64,000 bases of DNA from Isoetes taiwanensis. Its lineage: Eukaryota; Streptophyta; Lycopodiopsida; Isoetales; Isoetaceae. The notes beneath the pieces were generated by a model. It ran no database searches, was not told where the DNA came from, and worked only from the letters and a program-made list of their open reading frames with translations. Each line of letters opens with the position of its first letter. The first letter of the stretch is position 1. This document shows, piece by piece, positions 22,501 to 34,485 of this stretch. The DNA lies in the NCBI GenBank assembly GCA_021234155.1, contig JAJEKV010000057.1:2759821-2823820 (forward strand). Direction: 5' to 3'. The position numbers were made by a program, and so were the translations under genes.

Positions 22501-23273
22501 ACGATTCTGATGAAGCTGGACATCAATAAAACTTGGCAAAACAGATAGCATCACATCCATGCCAAAAAAGCAGATGTATCGCAGATAGATAGATATGTGT
22601 TCTTCATGGATCCATACTGATAGTTTAGGAAGGCCCAATCGGTTATACAGGTGTATCATAATGGCCCTTAAGAAATGGCCAAATATTATATGAAGTCGAA
22701 CACTAACTGAAGCCGAATACTTTTCACGGGTTTCCCTAATGCCCTGACCTCTGTTCTTCATGGGACATAAGACTTGGTTCTTTGATCTCTGTTGTTGCGC
22801 AGATCCTTGGAGAGTAACTTATCATATGTGCTCATTGCCATCTTTGAGATTGCAGACTCTGAAAATACTTTAGAATCAAGCAGCACATGCTATGCATTTT
22901 CAACCATGCGACCTCCTTGTACTTCTCCTTCTCCTTTTCCTTAGTTGAATCACATAATCATGTGCATAAGCTGCTATAATATTACCTGGGTAAACGCATA
23001 TAAGGAATAAAATGTTGTTGCAAGTATAAAACATTTGAAAGTTGCAAGTAAATCAAATTGCAAGCTACTCTCTGATAAATGAAGAAATAAGAATACAAAT
23101 GCCTACCTTTTGTGCATCCTAGAGCTTCGTGCATTCATCCATCAAGTTAAGAGCATGACTATTGGACCAAATATATTCTGTGACTGGTAGGAGTAGTTGA
23201 TACACGTGAAGCATCCATAGGTTTTCAAAAACGTCTAGTGACATCCAGCAACCAAAATGTACAGGAATCATCT
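19595..23273. other. No recognisable gene
   Basis: About 3.7 kb without an identifiable protein, element terminus or RNA. Frames near 20717-20974 and 22290-22529 are short and show no family signature. A G/C-richer patch at 20270-20430 stands out in composition but was not identified. Confidence 0.35.
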
Positions 23274-25517
23274 TTAGCTGATGTCAATCTCTAGAAGAGC
23301 TTTAAAGATGATGCCAAAGCTCACAAAGAAATGGTCTATGGTTTCATGAGTGTGGAAGTCTCCTCCGAGTACTACTGTGATTCCTCTGAATAGAATGTTT
23401 CTTTCTGTGATGTCTCGTAATGTTCTATCAAGTGCCTCAAATGCATGCTTATGTGCCATTGGAGCCTCATCCCATACAATCAGGCGTGTGGATCGTAGAA
23501 GTGTGGTTATTTCTGATTGTTTTGGTATATTACATGTTGAGTTCTCGTGGAGTTCCAATGGGATTTTGAATCGGGAGTGTGATGTTCTGCCTCCTTTTAA
23601 TAAGACAGATGCTATACCAGATGATGCTACTGCTAGAGCTATCTGCCCTTGGCTGCGTATGTGTTGTAGATGAACGTTTTCCCTGTACCTCTTGGCCCGT
23701 AGACAAAGTGTTGACGGGTTGTTCTTTGTTCTACATCTGTTATGATTTGATTGAACGCTTGTTGCTGCTCGGTGTTCAAGAGGTTTATTGATGTGTTGGC
23801 ATCTTCTGGAGTGACTTGATATGTCTCTTCTAAAATAAGTCTGTCTCTTGTGGGTTGTGGCTCTATGTTTGTGAATCCAAAGTCTTCTAGCGATTGGCCT
23901 GCTGCTCGCATGTGCTACTGTAATTCATGTAGTGCGCATTGTCTTGTATAGGGTGTGATTTGGCTAGTTGTGGTTCCTGTTGCAGTGTTTTGTTGTTGTT
24001 GGTAGTCTTCTGTCAGATGATGTTCGATGGTGTTCCAGAGGTCTTGTGGGTTAGTTGCATGATTGAGAATGAGAATGGTGGCAAATAATTGGTGTAGTGC
24101 GGGTGGCATTTGCCATGTGCAAGCTTCTTAGAGGGATCGGAGTATATCCGTATCATCATTTAGTAGGAGCAGTGTGTTGCATGCGTCTTTGAATGTCGGA
24201 TGTATTATGTTGTAGATAGTACGTAGATGTTCGAAGCTTGTAGCACTTGGTACGTTACTTAGGAGGAGGCGTAGGTAGAACCTTTCTCCTTCGTTTGGAT
24301 TTGTTGGCATGCGTTGATGGTTTTCTCTTGGTGTCTAGGTTTTGTTGGCTTTTTGCCAAGTATATGATGAGGGGAAATCTTGGTATAGAAGGTGGCGTGT
24401 GTCCTCTATTTCAGCATTTTTTTGAAAGTATCTTGTGAGTGTTGTGTGTGTGCCTCGTTGGAATGTGCTGTTGAGGTCGTCAGCGTCACTAAAGTGGAGG
24501 ACGTTCTGGTTAGGTAGATGTATGGCGAGTCTGACAACATGGGGTTCTTGTTCTTGTAAATCGTAGGATAGTATTCTCCATGAAGCCTCTATTGCAGAGG
24601 TAGGTAGTGGGCAATTTCATCCTGATTTGTTCCTACATGAGTTCTATTTATTGGGAGGTTTTGGTATTCTAAGGTTGTTGAGATCATGTCTGGACCTTTG
24701 TATATATATTTGTACAGGTATTTGATTGATTTAATATGGGTGCATATTTCTACATTGATATGGCATTTAAAGTATGAAGAGAGCCATGTATTGTGTGGTA
24801 TGACCCATCTATTGTCAATACGAATATGTGTCATCTATTGTCCATTGCGTATTATATATTGTCCATTGTCGCGGCGTCTGTATTTGACTTGGCCTTGGTG
24901 CACATTGGTTTCATTTTGGAATTCCTTTGGATAATGCTTTGTGCATCTTCCATCCTTCATGCATGGTGATGATGGATTTAAAGCTCCGCATGGTCCGTGT
25001 ATCATGCTCTTCGTGACAATGTTGTATAGCTCTGGGTTTGTTTGCTGGTCTGGGATTTCTGCAGAGACAACTTTGTCATAATCTGCGGCGGTTTGTGGTT
25101 TGTCACTGTGATGAACGATTAGGAGTAGGTGGGCATGTGGAAGGCCTCTCTTTTGGAATTCTATCACGTAGACTTTTTCGATTATTGTGCCTAGGATTTA
25201 TTTCTTTATCAATAAAGTTAATAGTTCCCTGAGTTTCATTTGGAATACGCGTGCTATAAGGTCAGGTCGGTCAGATGGTGTTTGTCTTTGGAGCAGTTCT
25301 CTTGTGATTTCTATCCAGTTTGGGTTTGCGGTCATGGTAATGAAGTAATTTGGTTTACCTAGTGTTCGTACAATGGCCATTGCGTCGAGGTATGGTTGGT
25401 TTGTATGTCTTGGCAAACCAATATGGCTTGATGGGAGGATGATACGTTGTCCTATATTTGATGTTGTTGTTGTTGGTTGGCCGATTGCATCCTCTAGAGG
25501 TATTTTAATTATTTTTT
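23274..25517 (-). pseudogene. Helitron RepHel protein remnant
   Basis: Reading leftward from 25517, the HUH replication initiator motifs appear in order. These are FITMTANPNW (motif 1, about 25330), EFQKRGLPHAHLLL (motif 2 with the His-x-His metal pair, about 25150) and IKYLYKYIYKGPD (motif 3 with the catalytic Tyr pair, about 24710). Helitron linker phrases follow: VLHFSDADDLNSTFQRGT near 24490 and GERFYLRLLLSNVPSATSFE near 24280. The SF1B helicase starts with GPRGTGKTFIYNTYAAKG (Walker A, about 23700), then LIVWDEAPM (Walker B, about 23470) and VVLGGDF, and ends shortly after. Multiple stops and frameshifts (about 25200, 24835, 24590, 24125, 23915) break the frame, and the C-terminal helicase motifs are missing. 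Non-functional as it stands. Confidence 0.9.
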
Positions 25518-26045
25518 AACAGTTATTCTTTGCCTCATTCATCTACACCTATTCATCAATAGTGATAAGTATGCTAATCAGAGTAAGGATCTATATCTAG
25601 AGAAGAAGTTTGCAGTGAATCTAATAGAAACATAAGATAGAAATTAATATTTGCCTTAGAAGTGAGGCATACCTCTGAAATGCAAGAAATCCAAAACTTA
25701 AATGGAAAGCAAGTCCTTCTGCTAACTGAATCTTATTGTTGCTGCAAGAAAAGAAGAGATTTATCAAACTCGCCATGCACATGCAAAGCTTTCACGTTTA
25801 AGAATGTTCAACAATATATAATTGACAATGCCAAAAAAAGATGCATAATGCTGCAATTGTGCTATTCGCGTTTCATTCAACAGATCTGGCTTCAATTCTC
25901 AAGATTAAAAGGATAATAATAATACTAACATGTTGAATTATCTTTGATGAAGAAACTTATTTACAATGTTGGTAATATGTACAGCACTCACTAATCCAGA
26001 CCATGATAATACATATTCACAATTAGCTAATAATTACAATCAGGT
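25518..26045. other. Gap between Helitron RepHel and RPA-like gene
   Basis: Non-coding, AT-rich spacer on the reading strand of the putative Helitron. No motif recognised. Confidence 0.4.
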
Positions 26046-27848
26046 TTACAACAACTTCTGTGTTGCCTCCATCAACAGCACACATCCCATTGAATAATTC
26101 ACCTCGTCCATTTTTTCAACAATGTACCTGTTTCTGTCCACATCATTATATGTTTCTTTCTTTATTTTGATTCTAAATAGCAAGCTTTTAAAGAAGGATC
26201 CCTGCACAATCTTATTGGACTTTTTAATGTCTGTAAGCTTCCAAACATCCATTTGCTTTGCTGTACAACCAAATAGCTGCTCACCTATGTCTTGAAAAGC
26301 TGTCACCCATAAGTTTCCTATGTGGTCTGATAGCTGCAATGAAATTACATACCTGTAAGAGCACTCTTTCACACGGACATTACAACCACTGCAATGCCAC
26401 AACCCATCTTCCATAGCTCTCACCTTCTTGAAACATTGACGGTTCCCACATTTCAATGGCATGCTGCATATTAATTATGGTTCCCTTTAACTCAACTAAC
26501 ATCGGCTTCTCCACATCTCTAAGCGCCGCTTCGGATAGTTCAGACACAAATTTCAGAGAAGCACCTATAGTTAAAGGTTGCGAAGACATCGTCAGAGAAA
26601 CAGAAACACTCTTTTTGCCTTCTTTGACAAACCATGCCCTCAAGGCCCTAGCCTCTGGAATAAAAGGGTTTATTTGGACCTGGCTTGATTGAAGAGTAAC
26701 TAAAGATCTAGTTGCATAATCGCTCACCCTCGCCCCCCTTATCGCAACAATTGGCTCCCTATTCGCACGCATAGCCTCTTCAATTTTGGTTCCCTCTCGA
26801 AATGACACCTGACTCCACATAGTAATTTCAATTTGCTTACCAGATACATCTTTCATATGGATAATCCTGCGATCAACGGGGCTTCCGTTCTTTCGATGCA
26901 CATGTGATGCCTCCTCTACTGCACTGATAACACCAATCACATCCACTATAGAATCCTTTTCCTTGAATTCTAAGTCTGCAATGGATAAAAATTTATACAA
27001 ATGATGGAGAATATTCTTATCATCATCACATTCTTCAACTATTGAAGCATCTTGCAAATATAATTCCCATGCATGATTCGACTGATTAAAGGTCTTATTT
27101 GCTGGCTTAAACATGCCTCTCGATATATTGAAATCTTACCAATTCGGATATGCTTATCAAATTTTATGGCAAGGGCATTAAAACATACCACTCTAATCTC
27201 AGATGATTCAAAATCAATCACGTCAAAATGGAATAGAGTTCCAGCAACCTTGGACGAAGCGAACTTCTTCAGAGATACCCTCGCTATCACTCTACATTTA
27301 ATCTTCCAATTAAAGAGGTAAGGACTTAAACTACGAATAGGAACAATCACAGACTTTCTACTACTTGAAAATGAACATGGAACAGAAGAAGAAGGAACAC
27401 CAGAACATGGAGAATCACATGGAACAGAAGAGGGCACATTAGAAGGAACATCAGAACATGGAGAATTACATGGAACAAAAGATGGCACATTAGAAGAACA
27501 TGAACCATCGAATCCACCAGAACATGGAACCTCAGAGCATATGGCATCGGATACAGAAGAGGAGGAACGAACACTACCAGCCATTGCAAAAACCAAAAAC
27601 TGTCTAACAAACACTAACCTAGAATCTGAAACTATCATGCCATTAGCTCTGAGGTCTGCTTTTATACAATCGCCTAGTCCAAATCCACATCCATGATTCA
27701 ATTGCATGGCAAGAATCAGACACCTAGAACCTTCAAGTTGCAATCTCGGATAGAAATCGGCTGATCGTGGAAGCACCGTGCATGCAGAGAAACCATAAAC
27801 CCTGGAATATCTTCGAAGACCATTGCTCCTGATTTTTGGAACAACCAT
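26046..27848 (-). pseudogene. RPA1 (RPA70)-like single-stranded DNA-binding protein, intronless, frameshifted
   Basis: The coding order is that of replication protein A large subunit. An N-terminal OB-like segment has AMQLNHGCGFGLGDCIKADL. A Ser/Cys/Pro-rich linker of short repeats (VPCNSPCSDVPSNVP type) follows, then DBD-A (SLSPYLFNWKIKCRVIARVS and FDVIDFESSEIRVVCFNALA). DBD-B comes next (about 27000-26650), then DBD-C with its C4 zinc ribbon, CGNRQC-x13-CSGC, matching the RPA70 spacing. It ends at 26046. Frame changes occur near 27115 (between DBD-A halves) and near 26460 (just before the zinc ribbon). The gene has no introns, unlike a typical plant RPA1 gene, which fits either a Helitron-borne copy or a retrocopy. 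RPA binds ssDNA during replication and repair. Confidence 0.85.
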
Positions 27849-28850
27849 AAAACATTCCGGCCATCAGAAAAAACAACAATCTTAGAAAATCAAGTTAAAA
27901 AAAATCCAAAAAACTTTTCTGCCACACCGGATACTTTCAAATTAACAAGATTGATAGGTAGGATTTTTTCTTGTACAAATAATAAGTTATAGGAGTTTTT
28001 ATTAATATGGTTAGTTAGTATCGAATGAGTTCAGGAACCAAGGAACAAATTCCACATGGAAACTTCACATCTCATTACAGAGAGCTAATATGGAAGACTT
28101 TTACTTTGCGACAGTAAGCTACTCATTGATAAAATATTACTTATTAGAGGCACATTTTCCTAGGAACATGACCTGTTGTTTTGTGTTATTTTTGCTAGAA
28201 TTTAATACTATATTGTGCTTTCTTTGTAGGCTACAAATTTGTTTTAGTATCCTTTTGTTTATGAGATCTGAAGGAAATTTTTCGAACCAAAATTTTATTA
28301 GCCCCATTCAAATCTACAGATGCCTGTTCTTCCTAAGGCTAGAATGAATTTTTCCCATTCATTTCAAATACTTTGTCGTATATTGAGGTGAACCGCTCCC
28401 TCTTTTAATATCTTAATAACAACCTGGCCCTCCAAGTTTTAATACTGAGATCAGATTCAGCTGTTGGTTGCTTTGGTGTTACCCACTAGTAAGTAACACA
28501 TTAAAAAGCGCCAAATGGTCATAAACAGGGGAGGGTGCCCATAAACCGCCCACTTAAGTGAAAAAAGTTTATTAGGATGGGTTTATTTCTTTAATCTCTT
28601 ATTTTGAAATAATATTATGAAATTTCAAAGTTTAGCCTTCAATTGATAATAAGTACGAGTCCTTTAGACAAATTGGAAGGTAGCTATAAAGATTTTAAGT
28701 TGTATGGTAATTTTGACACCGATAGACCCCCAATGCCCTTCAATGGACTACCAAATGGACCACTAAATACTCACAATTGACCTTCATTGGACCACAATTG
28801 CCCATCAATAGACCATGCATTTATCTCAATTTTTAATAGTTTTTAAGGTG
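27849..28850. other. No recognisable gene
   Basis: About 1 kb of AT-rich sequence without a recognised gene or element end. Confidence 0.4.
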
Positions 28851-28945
28851 GGCTACTAAAGGGCAAAGGTGGGCTATTAAAGGGCAAAAATGAGCTATCA
28901 AATGGTAAAAAGTGGGCTAGTAATGGGCAAAAAGTGGGACATTGA
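28720..28945. repeat. Short imperfect tandem repeats (about 21 bp)
   Basis: The phrase GGTGGGCTACTAAAGGGCAAA recurs four times with small changes at 28850-28940. It is preceded by repeats built on AATGGACCA/AATAGACCA, related in reverse-complement style (GGGCTA versus TGGACC). Low-complexity local expansion. Confidence 0.6.
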
Positions 28946-28961
28946 AGCAGAGTTGGTGAAA

Positions 28962-29436
28962 TGTAACGTTCCTACCCGACATGCCCGACATGCCCTTAAC
29001 CAACTGGACAAAACCGTCTAGACATTTATGAGTAGTCGCTTCTACCCATTTATGCCGGTGTCACGGGAACGCCCCACAGACACATTCAAGGATCGAATAC
29101 TCGAGCGGTCTACCATGGGCCTGTTACAGTCTCTTCCACTAGAACTATGCTCGTCCTCGAGCATCCAAGGCTATACATGTCTATGTCATACCGTCACAAT
29201 GATTACCAAGTCTTTGCAAATTACCCATGCATATAGGCACCCATGGAGACTCGAACTCGAAACCTGCTCTGATACCAACTGTACGTTCCTAACCGACATG
29301 CCCTTAACCAACTGGGCAAAACCGTCTAGACATTTATGAGTAGTCGCTTCTACCCATTTATGCCGGTGTCTCGGGAAAGCCCCACATGCACATTCAAGGA
29401 TCGAATACTCGAGCGGTCTACCATGGGCCCGTTACA
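28962..29436 (-). mobile_element. Complete TRIM retroelement, copy 1 (TSD TGAAA)
   Basis: A 475-bp miniature LTR element lies between perfect 5-bp target duplications TGAAA (28957-28961 and 29437-29441). The LTRs are 28962-29128 and 29280-29436, both running TGTA...GTTACA. Read on the minus strand, a primer-binding site TGGTATCAGAGC (complement at 29266-29277), matching initiator Met-tRNA, follows the 5' LTR. A purine tract AGTGGAAGAGAC (complement at 29129-29140) precedes the 3' LTR. The interior of about 150 bp encodes nothing. This matches the TRIM (terminal-repeat retrotransposon in miniature) definition; mobilisation would need proteins supplied in trans. Confidence 0.92.
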
Positions 29437-29441
29437 TGAAA

Positions 29442-30145
29442 GAAGGGCACCCTCCCCTAGCTTGTTATGAAAACCACCATAAAACTCTCTTCTTCGGCAT
29501 GGCCTCACATGGATTAGGTTTAGACCAAGTTGTTCTAAATTCTTTAGATTCCTTAATGAACCTGGAATTCTAAGGATTGAGATAAACCCAGTAAAAATAT
29601 GATGAAGGTGGGCTTCCATAGGATTATTCCCTAAAAGAGAAAATTTTAACTACACCCTTTTGGGGGAGGGAGGGGGAAATCCATAATCTATGCATCAACC
29701 CATCTACCACCAGGACCATGATCCGCCCACCTTAGGCTATGATTCGCTCACTGCAGCTCATGATATATGATGCACAAATTCTTTTGAGAGTAATTAGAAA
29801 CATGTTCAATCTAGAGAAAACTACCTGCAAATGCCTCTAAGATTTTAAATTTACCGGAAAGTTTGCTTGGCTGAGATTCTGCTCCCATCTCCAACCCCGT
29901 GGTGACACGTGTCATTGTTTTCAGCCCTGAAAGTGGCCTAAAATTGCACTAGAATATGGTCGCTTCTTATCGTGACTGCCCCTCTCCCCGCCCCCCTGGG
30001 GGCACGGGTCACCCCCCCTCCCCCCGCCCCCCTGTGTCAGTGTGACATTGCCATGTGTCATGCCGGACGGGCCCCTTTAGCGTCGGATGCTGGCAGGGCT
30101 TCACCACGTGTGTTTCCAGTTGACATTATATGGACGTCCTGTGGC
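29442..30145. other. No recognisable gene; C-rich patch
   Basis: No gene recognised. At 29975-30090 there is an unusual run of C blocks (CCCCGCCCCCCTGGGGGCAC type), far more GC-rich than the surroundings. Confidence 0.4.
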
Positions 30146-30149
30146 CATT

Positions 30150-30292
30150 ATGGGTTGCTCCTATGCATTAGCCATGTTCCCTGCTGTCATACAACTAGTG
30201 TCTGTAGCTGTGCAACAGAGTTTCGCTATGTGTTAGCCCTGTTGCCCGCTGTCATGCAACTGGTATCTATAGTTGTGCAACAGATTTACACA
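30150..30292. repeat. Tandem duplication, 65-bp period
   Basis: Two adjacent copies share the pattern TTAGCC-TGTT-CC-GCTGTCAT-CAACT-GT-TCT-TAG-TGTGCAACAG with a period of 65 bases (starts near 30160 and 30225). Confidence 0.65.
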
Positions 30293-30483
30293 CTCGTGGT
30301 TGTGTTAAGAACACTGATCTTGCCAATTCGAAAGTAGAATTCAATGCCCCTTGCTTGAATTCGTACCCATTTTAGCACTCAATTATCGGAGGCCAATTCG
30401 AGCTCCCGCTATGGCCCCCAACAGGATAAAGGGCAGCTTCAACTTTCAATTTTCAAGCTTCTCGACATCAGGCTGTGAGGAGC

Positions 30484-32846
30484 ATGACAACAGACATGGT
30501 TTCCACAAGAGGCCGCAGGGAGGTCGATGGTGAAGCCAGCAACAGGGTACCTACAACGAGGAAAAGGGTCACTGCGTCCAGGAGGAAGCGTCGGACACCA
30601 CAAATCAGTGCTGCATCCCCCACAATGCCACGGAGGCCAACTAAACGGGGGCAATGGACTGGAGATCAAATGGCCAACATATTGAGGTTAGTGAGTATGG
30701 TATATCTGTTAGAGAGGCATCTTGAAGGTCTGAAACCCCCGAGTCAACAATAAGGGACTGACTGGCCGTATATCTCATAAACAAACTGGTAATCCTCAAA
30801 TTCTAACAACTCTACAAGAGGAAGAATTAGTTAACTGGGCACTTTCTAGGGCTGAGCAGGGAATGGTGGTTACACTCTCAGCTGTCAAAGAGGGGGCAGC
30901 ACAAATGGCTATGGAAGGGAATAACTCATATCTCCATGGGGTTCCTAGTAGTAAATGTAATGTTTCTAACCGATATGCCCTTAACCAACTGGGCAAAACC
31001 GTCTATACATTTACGCCGGTGTCTCAGGAACGCCCCACAGGCACATTCAAGGATTGAATACTCGAGCGGTCTACCATAGGCCCGTTACAGTCTCTCCCAC
31101 TAGAACTATGTTCATCCTCGAGCATCCAAGGCTATACCATATCTATGTCATACCATGTCACAATGATTACCAAGTCTTTACAAATTACCCATGCATATAA
31201 GCATCCATGGAGACCCGAACTCGAGCTCTGGTACCAACTGTAACGTTCATAACCGACATGCCCTTGACCAACTGGGCAAAACCGTCTAGACGTTTATGAG
31301 TAGTCGCTTCTACCCATTTATGCCGGTGTCTTCGGGAACGCCCCACAGGCACATTCAAGGATCGAATACTCGATCGGTCTACCATGAGCCCCTTACAGTA
31401 AATGGTGGAAAATATTCAATCAAAGACATCCAGAGGTTGCACTAAGAAGAGCAGAGATACTAGATATAGCTCGGGCGCGTGCTATGACACAGCAGAACTT
31501 GGATAACTTCTATGCTGGTCTGAGGCAGATCTATGACAAGTTTGATTTCCCGGCCTCTAGGATTTGGAATGCTGATGAGACTGAATCCAAGCTGGGAAGG
31601 TAAAGGGTATGAAGATCATAGGGAGGAAAGGGGAGAATAGGGTAAGTGAGGTTGTCATGAACAATAAGGGAATGGGTTACAATAAATGCTGAAGGGTTCA
31701 AGATACCTAATATGTACATCTCAAGGGTACCCGGATGAGGCAAGATAACATTGCCAGATGTGAGGAAGGGGCAATTCAGGCTGTTCAGCCCTCATCTTGC
31801 ATGACTACAGAATTGTTCTTGTTTGTCACATCTTGTTGCTAGGGTCCTAGGTGGAGTATCCCCATCAAGGCCACACCTTATAATATTGTATGGCCATGGC
31901 AGCCATGTAGAGTTAGAAGTAATTTTGGCAGCTAAAGGAATGGGCATTCATTTTGCCCTTCTGCCAGCCCACACATCCCATAGGTTACAACCTTTGGATA
32001 TGGCATGCTTTGCACCATGCAATGCAGCATTCAAAAGGTTGAGGTTTTCCTATATGGTCAGCAAGGGGAGGATAGAGCCAATGAGGCAGGACATTGCAGA
32101 GCTCATTTCACAGGCCATTGGATCAGACTGACACCTAGGAACATCAAGGTGGGTTTTAGAGCAACTGGGATATGGTCTTTCAACTCATATAAGGTTGAGC
32201 CAAGCCAGGAAAGTGGCAGGTTTGGTAGGGTGCCTATAGAGCAGATTATGCAAAGTGAGGACCAGGAAGAGGCTGCCAACTTAGAGGATGAGGAATTGGA
32301 ACAATTCAACATGGCTGATTTGCAACAGTTATGGGAGGCACAATAGCCTACTGGTGAGGCATGGTGGTCAACAGCCAATTGGTGAGCATACACATGGAAT
32401 TGAGGGTGTGGACATTGCAGGTCATGGTGTGCATCCATCTCAGTGAGGAGGAGCACAAGTTGGTAACCATGAGGCCATCGATGCAACCTTGAAGCCCTCT
32501 CTGCAACCTGTGTTGCGCTCATGTCATGGGAGAAACACAGGCAGATGTGCAGCAGGCTGAAAACCTGAGGACATCACAGGCCTATGTGCAGCAATCTCAG
32601 GCCATGAGGGCAAGGAAGAGGGGTTTAGGTCTAGATCTGAGTGGGAGGGTGCACATCTCTAGTGATGGATTCTTGAGGCCTTGGCCGCTGAGAGGTCTAG
32701 AAGGGTTGAGGCTGAGAGACTAAAACATGAGCAAGTTGCAGCCAGGAAAATCAAAGTTGCTAGAAGGAAATTGGAAAGGCTAGAGGCTGCCAAGAGAGCA
32801 CAAGAAAATAAAGAAAGGGAAAATAAGAAGAAGGTAGACTGCATTT
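30484..32846 (+). pseudogene. Second pogo/Tigger-type transposase, heavily decayed and interrupted by a TRIM
   Basis: This plus-strand copy has the same domain order as the transposase at 16963-19190. There is a basic N terminus, then RGQWTGDQMANILRLVS (first HTH) and EEELVNWALSRAEQG with VTLSAVKEGAAQMA (second HTH part). A 442-bp TRIM insertion (30956-31397) follows. The frame resumes exactly at SKWWKIFNQRHPE, then RIWNADET (first catalytic Asp) near 31565, VELEVILAAKGMGIHFALLP and TSHRLQPLDMACF (third Asp) near 31900-32020. The second Asp block reads LYGHGSH instead of the usual LDGHxSH, so the Asp is lost. A Glu/Gln-rich and Lys/Arg-rich tail runs to about 32846. Many stops and indels make it inactive. 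TIRs were not identified. Confidence 0.8.
30956..31397 (-). mobile_element. Complete TRIM retroelement, copy 2, nested in pogo-type element (TSD GTAAA)
   Basis: A 442-bp copy of the family at 28962. Target duplications GTAAA lie at 30951-30955 and 31398-31402. LTRs are 30956-31089 (TGTAATG...CGTTACA) and 31239-31397 (TGTAACG...CCTTACA). The primer-binding site on the minus strand is TGGTACCAGAGC (complement 31225-31236). It interrupts the transposase frame between Ser-Lys and Trp-Trp, so it inserted after the pogo-type element. The two LTRs differ by length and several bases, so this insertion is not very recent. Confidence 0.92.
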
Positions 32847-34340
32847 GAAGCCTCTATTACAAGACTTAGAGAATTCATGTACCCTAGAGGCCTTTCAAGA
32901 GTGGCTGCAGTCTTTAGCTTCCAGAGGCCAATGAGTGAAGAGGTGAGAAACAGGATGAGGCTAAGACAAGGGATGAGTCCAATTAGGGCCCCAGTAGTCA
33001 AAACATCATTCATTTGTTTTGGGTCCATTTTTGCAGCTACAATATCAGATGCTTTCTTCTTGACTGAGAGACATGAGGTCAAAATTGCAACATGCAATGG
33101 ATGGGATCAACATCAGGTTTAAAAATTAGTTTATGCAGTATATACAAAGCATTCTTCAAGTTCATCCAGATTGGTTTAGTGGAGCCAAAAGATTTGTGCA
33201 TTTAATTTCATCCCATTGCAATACAACAATCGTGCATTTCTTTCAGTTGTTGTGCATTTCTTTATTTTCATTCGGGGTAACAATGGCAACTGCAAAAGCG
33301 TTTTGCACCCTCTGATTTAATATGGTACTTCTAGAGTTGCCATTTAGTCATTGCTTCTTCGGTGCCTTCCTCATGAAGGTACTGCATCTTTTGCCTTTGA
33401 AGAACCCTTTGGTGATGGTTCAGAAGCTGCACGTGGCATATCTTCGAGAAGGTTGCCCAAGGAAACACACACATATTCATACACTACTAGCTATGAGTTG
33501 AGCATTAATGATGACAGCCCTTACAAAACATCTAGAAATCCTGTAAGCATTTAAAAATCTCCAAGTATTTTACATCTAAGATAATCAGTCCAGTGAGGTA
33601 AACATTTTGTGGTCATAGCAAGTGTCTTCTTCAATATCACCATTGCCATACACAACATCTGATATGGGCAGGACAATTACCTTGGTATTTATACACTGTT
33701 CATTCTGATGTAGTATCTATATTGGCTTCATAGTTTGTGTATTGAAGGTGTATTTGGAAGGCCTTAAAGATGCCGAATATTCAACAACATGTAATGTCAA
33801 ATTCTCTACCATTCAGTGTCACTCTTGATCAAGGTTGGGTTTATTTTAAGCAATTATATGACTCGGACTGTATTTATTTACTTGAATTGTTCCTCTCATG
33901 TACCAGTGCATCAGGAAACATCCTTAGTTCTGTATCAAGGCTAACTGATGCAATGTTGTTGCCAATGAGGACGAAGCCAAGGCAGAGCTTTCTTCAATTT
34001 TCTATAAAGGTTGAGCTGGTGTCGTATTCTTACATAATACTCCAAATACTGCAGATATTATATTAGTTGCTTCTTTCTCATGTAATAACATGATAGGAAC
34101 GTGCTATAGAAAGGCTCATCTGATGCGACGTTTTTCTTAAAGGAAGGGGATTTGTCTGATGCTACACTGGTGTCGAATGTGGAGTCGAATCACAAATGGA
34201 TTCTTTTATAGTCTTGTGGTTTATGTAGAAGAACATAAGAAGAGCGACAAGACTTCTATAAAGCAAGAAGGGCATCCAGCAGTGATAACTACTTAGCTAA
34301 CTGTTTCAAACATATCTTCAGTAGTGTCCTATTTGTGGGG
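32847..34340. other. No recognisable gene
   Basis: No gene recognised. A short frame at 32877-33122 follows the transposase tail but shows no transposase motifs. Confidence 0.35.
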
Positions 34341-34344
34341 CCAT

Positions 34345-34485
34345 CTATTATAGCCATCCTGACTCAAAGCAAGCATAATTTATCCCATTATCCCATGATG
34401 CCCCAACTCAAAGCAAGAATAACTTATCGCATGATGCCTTGACTCAAAGCAAGAATAACTTGGTAAACCACATTGCCAGGATAAC
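34345..34485. repeat. Short tandem repeats around GACTCAAAGCAAGAATAACTT
   Basis: Three successive imperfect copies of a 40-47 bp unit containing CTCAAAGCAAG(A/C)ATAA(C/T)TTATC and ATGATGCC. Confidence 0.6.

Larger units (their letters stand above)
23274..27848 (-). mobile_element. Decayed Helitron region (RPA-like gene + RepHel fragments)
   Basis: On the minus strand the order is an intronless RPA1-like gene (27848-26046), a 530-base gap, then HUH replication initiator and helicase fragments (25517-23274). Plant Helitrons commonly carry RPA70-like genes alongside the Rep-helicase protein, so the colinear same-strand arrangement suggests one element. Neither a 5' TC end nor a 3' hairpin plus CTRR end was identified. 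The helicase stops after its Walker B region, so the 3' end is probably lost. It remains possible that the RPA-like gene is a separate retrocopy. Confidence 0.65.

Noticed and set aside
23101-23280. Helitron 3' terminus (hairpin plus CTRR)
   Set aside because: No convincing hairpin followed by CTRR on the minus strand; the helicase is already truncated upstream of this point.
27073-27321. Plus-strand 82-codon ORF
   Set aside because: Antisense shadow of the RPA1-like DBD-A coding sequence.
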